From: Peribacillus asahii
GTDB taxonomy: Bacteria > Bacillota > Bacilli > Bacillales > DSM-1321
Direction of reading: 5' to 3'
Length of the DNA stretch: 64,000 nt
Assembly: GCF_004006295.1 (NCBI RefSeq)
Contig: NZ_CP026095.1
Span: 3,334,001-3,398,000 of the forward strand
The position numbers were made by a program, and so were the translations under genes. Shown here piece after piece: positions 62,341 to 64,000 of this stretch. The first letter of the stretch is position 1. Each line of letters starts with the position of its first letter. The notes beneath the pieces are model-generated. The model did no database searches and was not told the origin of the DNA. It was given only the letters and a program-made list of their open reading frames with translations.

Positions 62341-62366
62341 AAGTGGGGGACGAATCTCCCCCACTT
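62341..62366 (-). terminator. Terminator of gndA
   Basis: A perfect 10-bp stem (AAGTGGGGGA/TCCCCCACTT) with a 6-nt loop, 15 nt after the gndA stop. The following T-run is weak (CGCTTTGTTG). The GTGGGG/CCCCAC core is also found in the repeat at 50545. Confidence 0.7.
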
Positions 62367-62380
62367 ACAGAAGCCTCACT

Positions 62381-63793
62381 CTATTTCTCTATCCATTCCG
62401 TATGAAATAGTCCTTCTTGATCAACCCGTTGATACGTATGGGCACCAAAGTAATCGCGTTGCGCCTGAATTAAATTAGCTGGCAGTATTTTTGTACGATA
62501 ACTATCATAATAAGCAAGTGCCGCTGAGAAACATGGAACTGGAATCCCTTTCATGACTGCTGTTGCAATCACTTCACGCAGAGCCATGTGATAGGTTGCT
62601 GCAATTCCTTGAAAATAAGAATCGAACAGCAAATTGTTCAAACTCGGATTTCGATCATACGCTTCCTTAATTTTTTGTAAAAATTGTGCACGAATAATGC
62701 AGCCGCCACGAAAAATCATCGCAATATCTCCATATTGCAGATTCCAGCCATATTCTTCTGAAGCGGCTTTCATTTGAGCAAAGCCTTGCGCATATGAAAT
62801 AATCTTACTCATATACAAGGCTTGACGAATCTTTTCAATAAATGCCTGCTTATCTTCAATATATGCTACGCATTCCGGTCCTTGTAATTGCTCACTTGCC
62901 GCCATACGCTCATTCTTCAATGCTGACATATAGCGAGCAAAAACAGATTCTGTAATAATAGACAGTGGTACACCTAAATCTAATGCATTTTGGCTTGTCC
63001 ATTTGCCTGTTCCTTTTTGACCCGCTTGATCTAAAATAACATCAACAAGAGGTTTACCTGTCTCGCTGTCGTATTTTTTAAAAATATTAGCTGTTATTTC
63101 CATTAAATAACTATCAAGCTCCCCTTTATTCCAATCGAAAAATACTCTATGAAGTTCCTTAGTTGACAGATTGAGTACATGTTTTAATAAAAAATAAGAC
63201 TCTGCAATCAACTGCATATCTCCGTATTCAATGCCGTTATGGACCATTTTCACATAATGTCCGGCTCCATCCGGACCAATATATGTACAGCAAGCCTCTC
63301 CTGCTACTTTGGCCGAAATGGCTTGAAAAATCGGTGCTACCAATTCATAAGCTTCCTGCTCTCCCCCCGGCATAATAGCTGGTCCTGTTAAGGCTCCTTC
63401 CTCCCCGCCAGAGACACCTGTCCCGATAAAATGAATGCCCGACTCCTTTAACTCTTGGTGGCGCCTCTGTGTGTCTTTAAAAAAAGTATTGCCACCGTCA
63501 ATAATAAGATCTCCTTTTTCAAGCAAAGGCTTTAATGAAGAAATCGTATCATCAATCGCCTTTCCTGCCTTTACCATCAGTAAAATTTTCCGTGGTCTCT
63601 CTAAGGAAGAAACAAATTCTTCTAATGTATAGGCTGGAAAAATACTTTTTCCTTGTAACCCCTTCATCATTTCCTCTATTTTCGAACGGGAACGATTATA
63701 TACAGCGACACTATAGCCTCGACTTTCTATATTAAAAACAAGATTTTTACCCATTACAGCAAGACCAATAACACCAATCTGTTTCTTTGCCAT
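62381..63793 (-). CDS. gndA: 6-phosphogluconate dehydrogenase, decarboxylating
   Basis: Oxidises and decarboxylates 6-phosphogluconate to ribulose 5-phosphate with NADP+ (third step of the oxidative pentose phosphate pathway). The 470 residues contain the Rossmann motif [15 protein letters not shown] near 6, [12 protein letters not shown] near 99, [19 protein letters not shown] near 127-145, the catalytic Lys in [17 protein letters not shown] near 180 and [10 protein letters not shown] near 364. AGAGGTG lies 8 nt before the ATG. The frame is open a further 72 nt, without a ribosome site. The 207 bp upstream to the window end show no clear promoter. Confidence 0.96.
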   Translation of the reverse strand: MAKKQIGVIGLAVMGKNLVFNIESRGYSVAVYNRSRSKIEEMMKGLQGKSIFPAYTLEEFVSSLERPRKILLMVKAGKAIDDTISSLKPLLEKGDLIIDGGNTFFKDTQRRHQELKESGIHFIGTGVSGGEEGALTGPAIMPGGEQEAYELVAPIFQAISAKVAGEACCTYIGPDGAGHYVKMVHNGIEYGDMQLIAESYFLLKHVLNLSTKELHRVFFDWNKGELDSYLMEITANIFKKYDSETGKPLVDVILDQAGQKGTGKWTSQNALDLGVPLSIITESVFARYMSALKNERMAASEQLQGPECVAYIEDKQAFIEKIRQALYMSKIISYAQGFAQMKAASEEYGWNLQYGDIAMIFRGGCIIRAQFLQKIKEAYDRNPSLNNLLFDSYFQGIAATYHMALREVIATAVMKGIPVPCFSAALAYYDSYRTKILPANLIQAQRDYFGAHTYQRVDQEGLFHTEWIEK

Positions 63794-64000
63794 ACAGCAT
63801 TCACCTCTTTTTCGTTTCTCACCTATATATAGAAGTTCTTTTCTGACCCTTGTTCCAGCCTTCATGTTTTAATTTCTGGTCAATAATCTTTTTAATAGCC
63901 ATGTTATACAACAATGTTCATCCACAAAATTGTTCAAGGGAGCATTTTAATTATATTCTCCCCATTGCATTAAATTTCAGTTCAAAACAACTCCTTTTGA

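Noticed and set aside
62236..62478. Plus-strand 80-codon frame between the yqzJ-like gene and gndA
   Set aside because: Its second half is antisense to the end of gndA and crosses the gndA terminator, there is no ribosome site, and the composition is not convincing.
1..64000. CRISPR arrays, rRNA or tRNA genes, prophage, or complete insertion sequences
   Set aside because: No regularly spaced direct repeats, no conserved rRNA or tRNA arms, and no phage structural genes or transposase genes were seen. XerD is the chromosomal recombinase in its usual neighbourhood.

Overview
The window is 64 kb of low-GC chromosome from an aerobic, endospore-forming Bacillaceae species (Bacillus sensu lato). 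It carries the sporulation sigma factor operon, spoVA, spoIIM, spmAB, a germinant receptor operon, racA and mciZ, a respiration regulator (resABC/resDE), and gene order close to the B. subtilis segment from ribU/serA through scpAB, spoIIA, fur and nudF to zwf/gndA. No rRNA, tRNA, CRISPR array, prophage or complete insertion sequence was recognised. The species cannot be named from the sequence alone.

Layout. 0.1-3 kb: riboflavin transporter ribU under an FMN riboswitch, divergent from serA. 3.5-9.8 kb: resDE two-component system and resABC cytochrome c maturation genes, separated by a terminator and a miniature transposable element. 9.9-16.3 kb: rluB, the spore-core dehydration set dacB-spmA-spmB, an iron/manganese superoxide dismutase, ypuI and scpA-scpB. 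16.5-19 kb: a YjcZ-type micropeptide, ypuF, an orphan ribT (the rib biosynthesis operon that accompanies it in B. subtilis is absent here) and ypuA. 19.1-21.4 kb: a lipoprotein and a secreted alkaline phosphatase with a clear Pho box. 21.5-29.2 kb: lysA, a reduced spoVA operon (AA-AB-AEa-AF, without AC-AD-AEb), sigF-spoIIAB-spoIIAA and dacF. 29.4-37.3 kb: nucleoside catabolism (pdp, pupG, drm), xerD, yqzK, fur, spoIIM, an endonuclease Q homologue and nudF. 37.4-45.2 kb: mciZ, yqkF, yqkE, yqkD, a zinc-ribbon membrane protein, yqkB and a B-A-C ordered ger operon. 45.4-50.5 kb: yqjQ, yqjP, T-box-controlled proI, namA and racA. 50.7-58.4 kb: a TrpXYZ-like ABC transporter, lytST and cstA. 58.4-63.8 kb: a YisP-like protein, rnz, zwf, yqzJ-like and gndA.

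How the parts fit. Much of the window serves sporulation: sigma-H promoters can be read in front of spoIIAA and racA, sigma-G promoters in front of spoVA and (weaker) ger, and sigma-E promoters in front of dacB and (weaker) spoIIM. Nutritional control is visible as an FMN riboswitch (ribU), a proline T-box (proI), a Pho box (phoA) and a CcpA-type cre site over an ABC transporter promoter. The most unusual structural findings are a family of 48-74 bp inverted-repeat elements, two of them flanked by exact 8-bp target duplications, a second family of degenerate intergenic repeats, and two places where terminator stems are built from the last codons of genes (ypuF/ribT and sigF). I did not find a clear new multi-gene system. 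The closest candidate is the lytS-lytT-cstA module, probably a pyruvate sensing and uptake unit.
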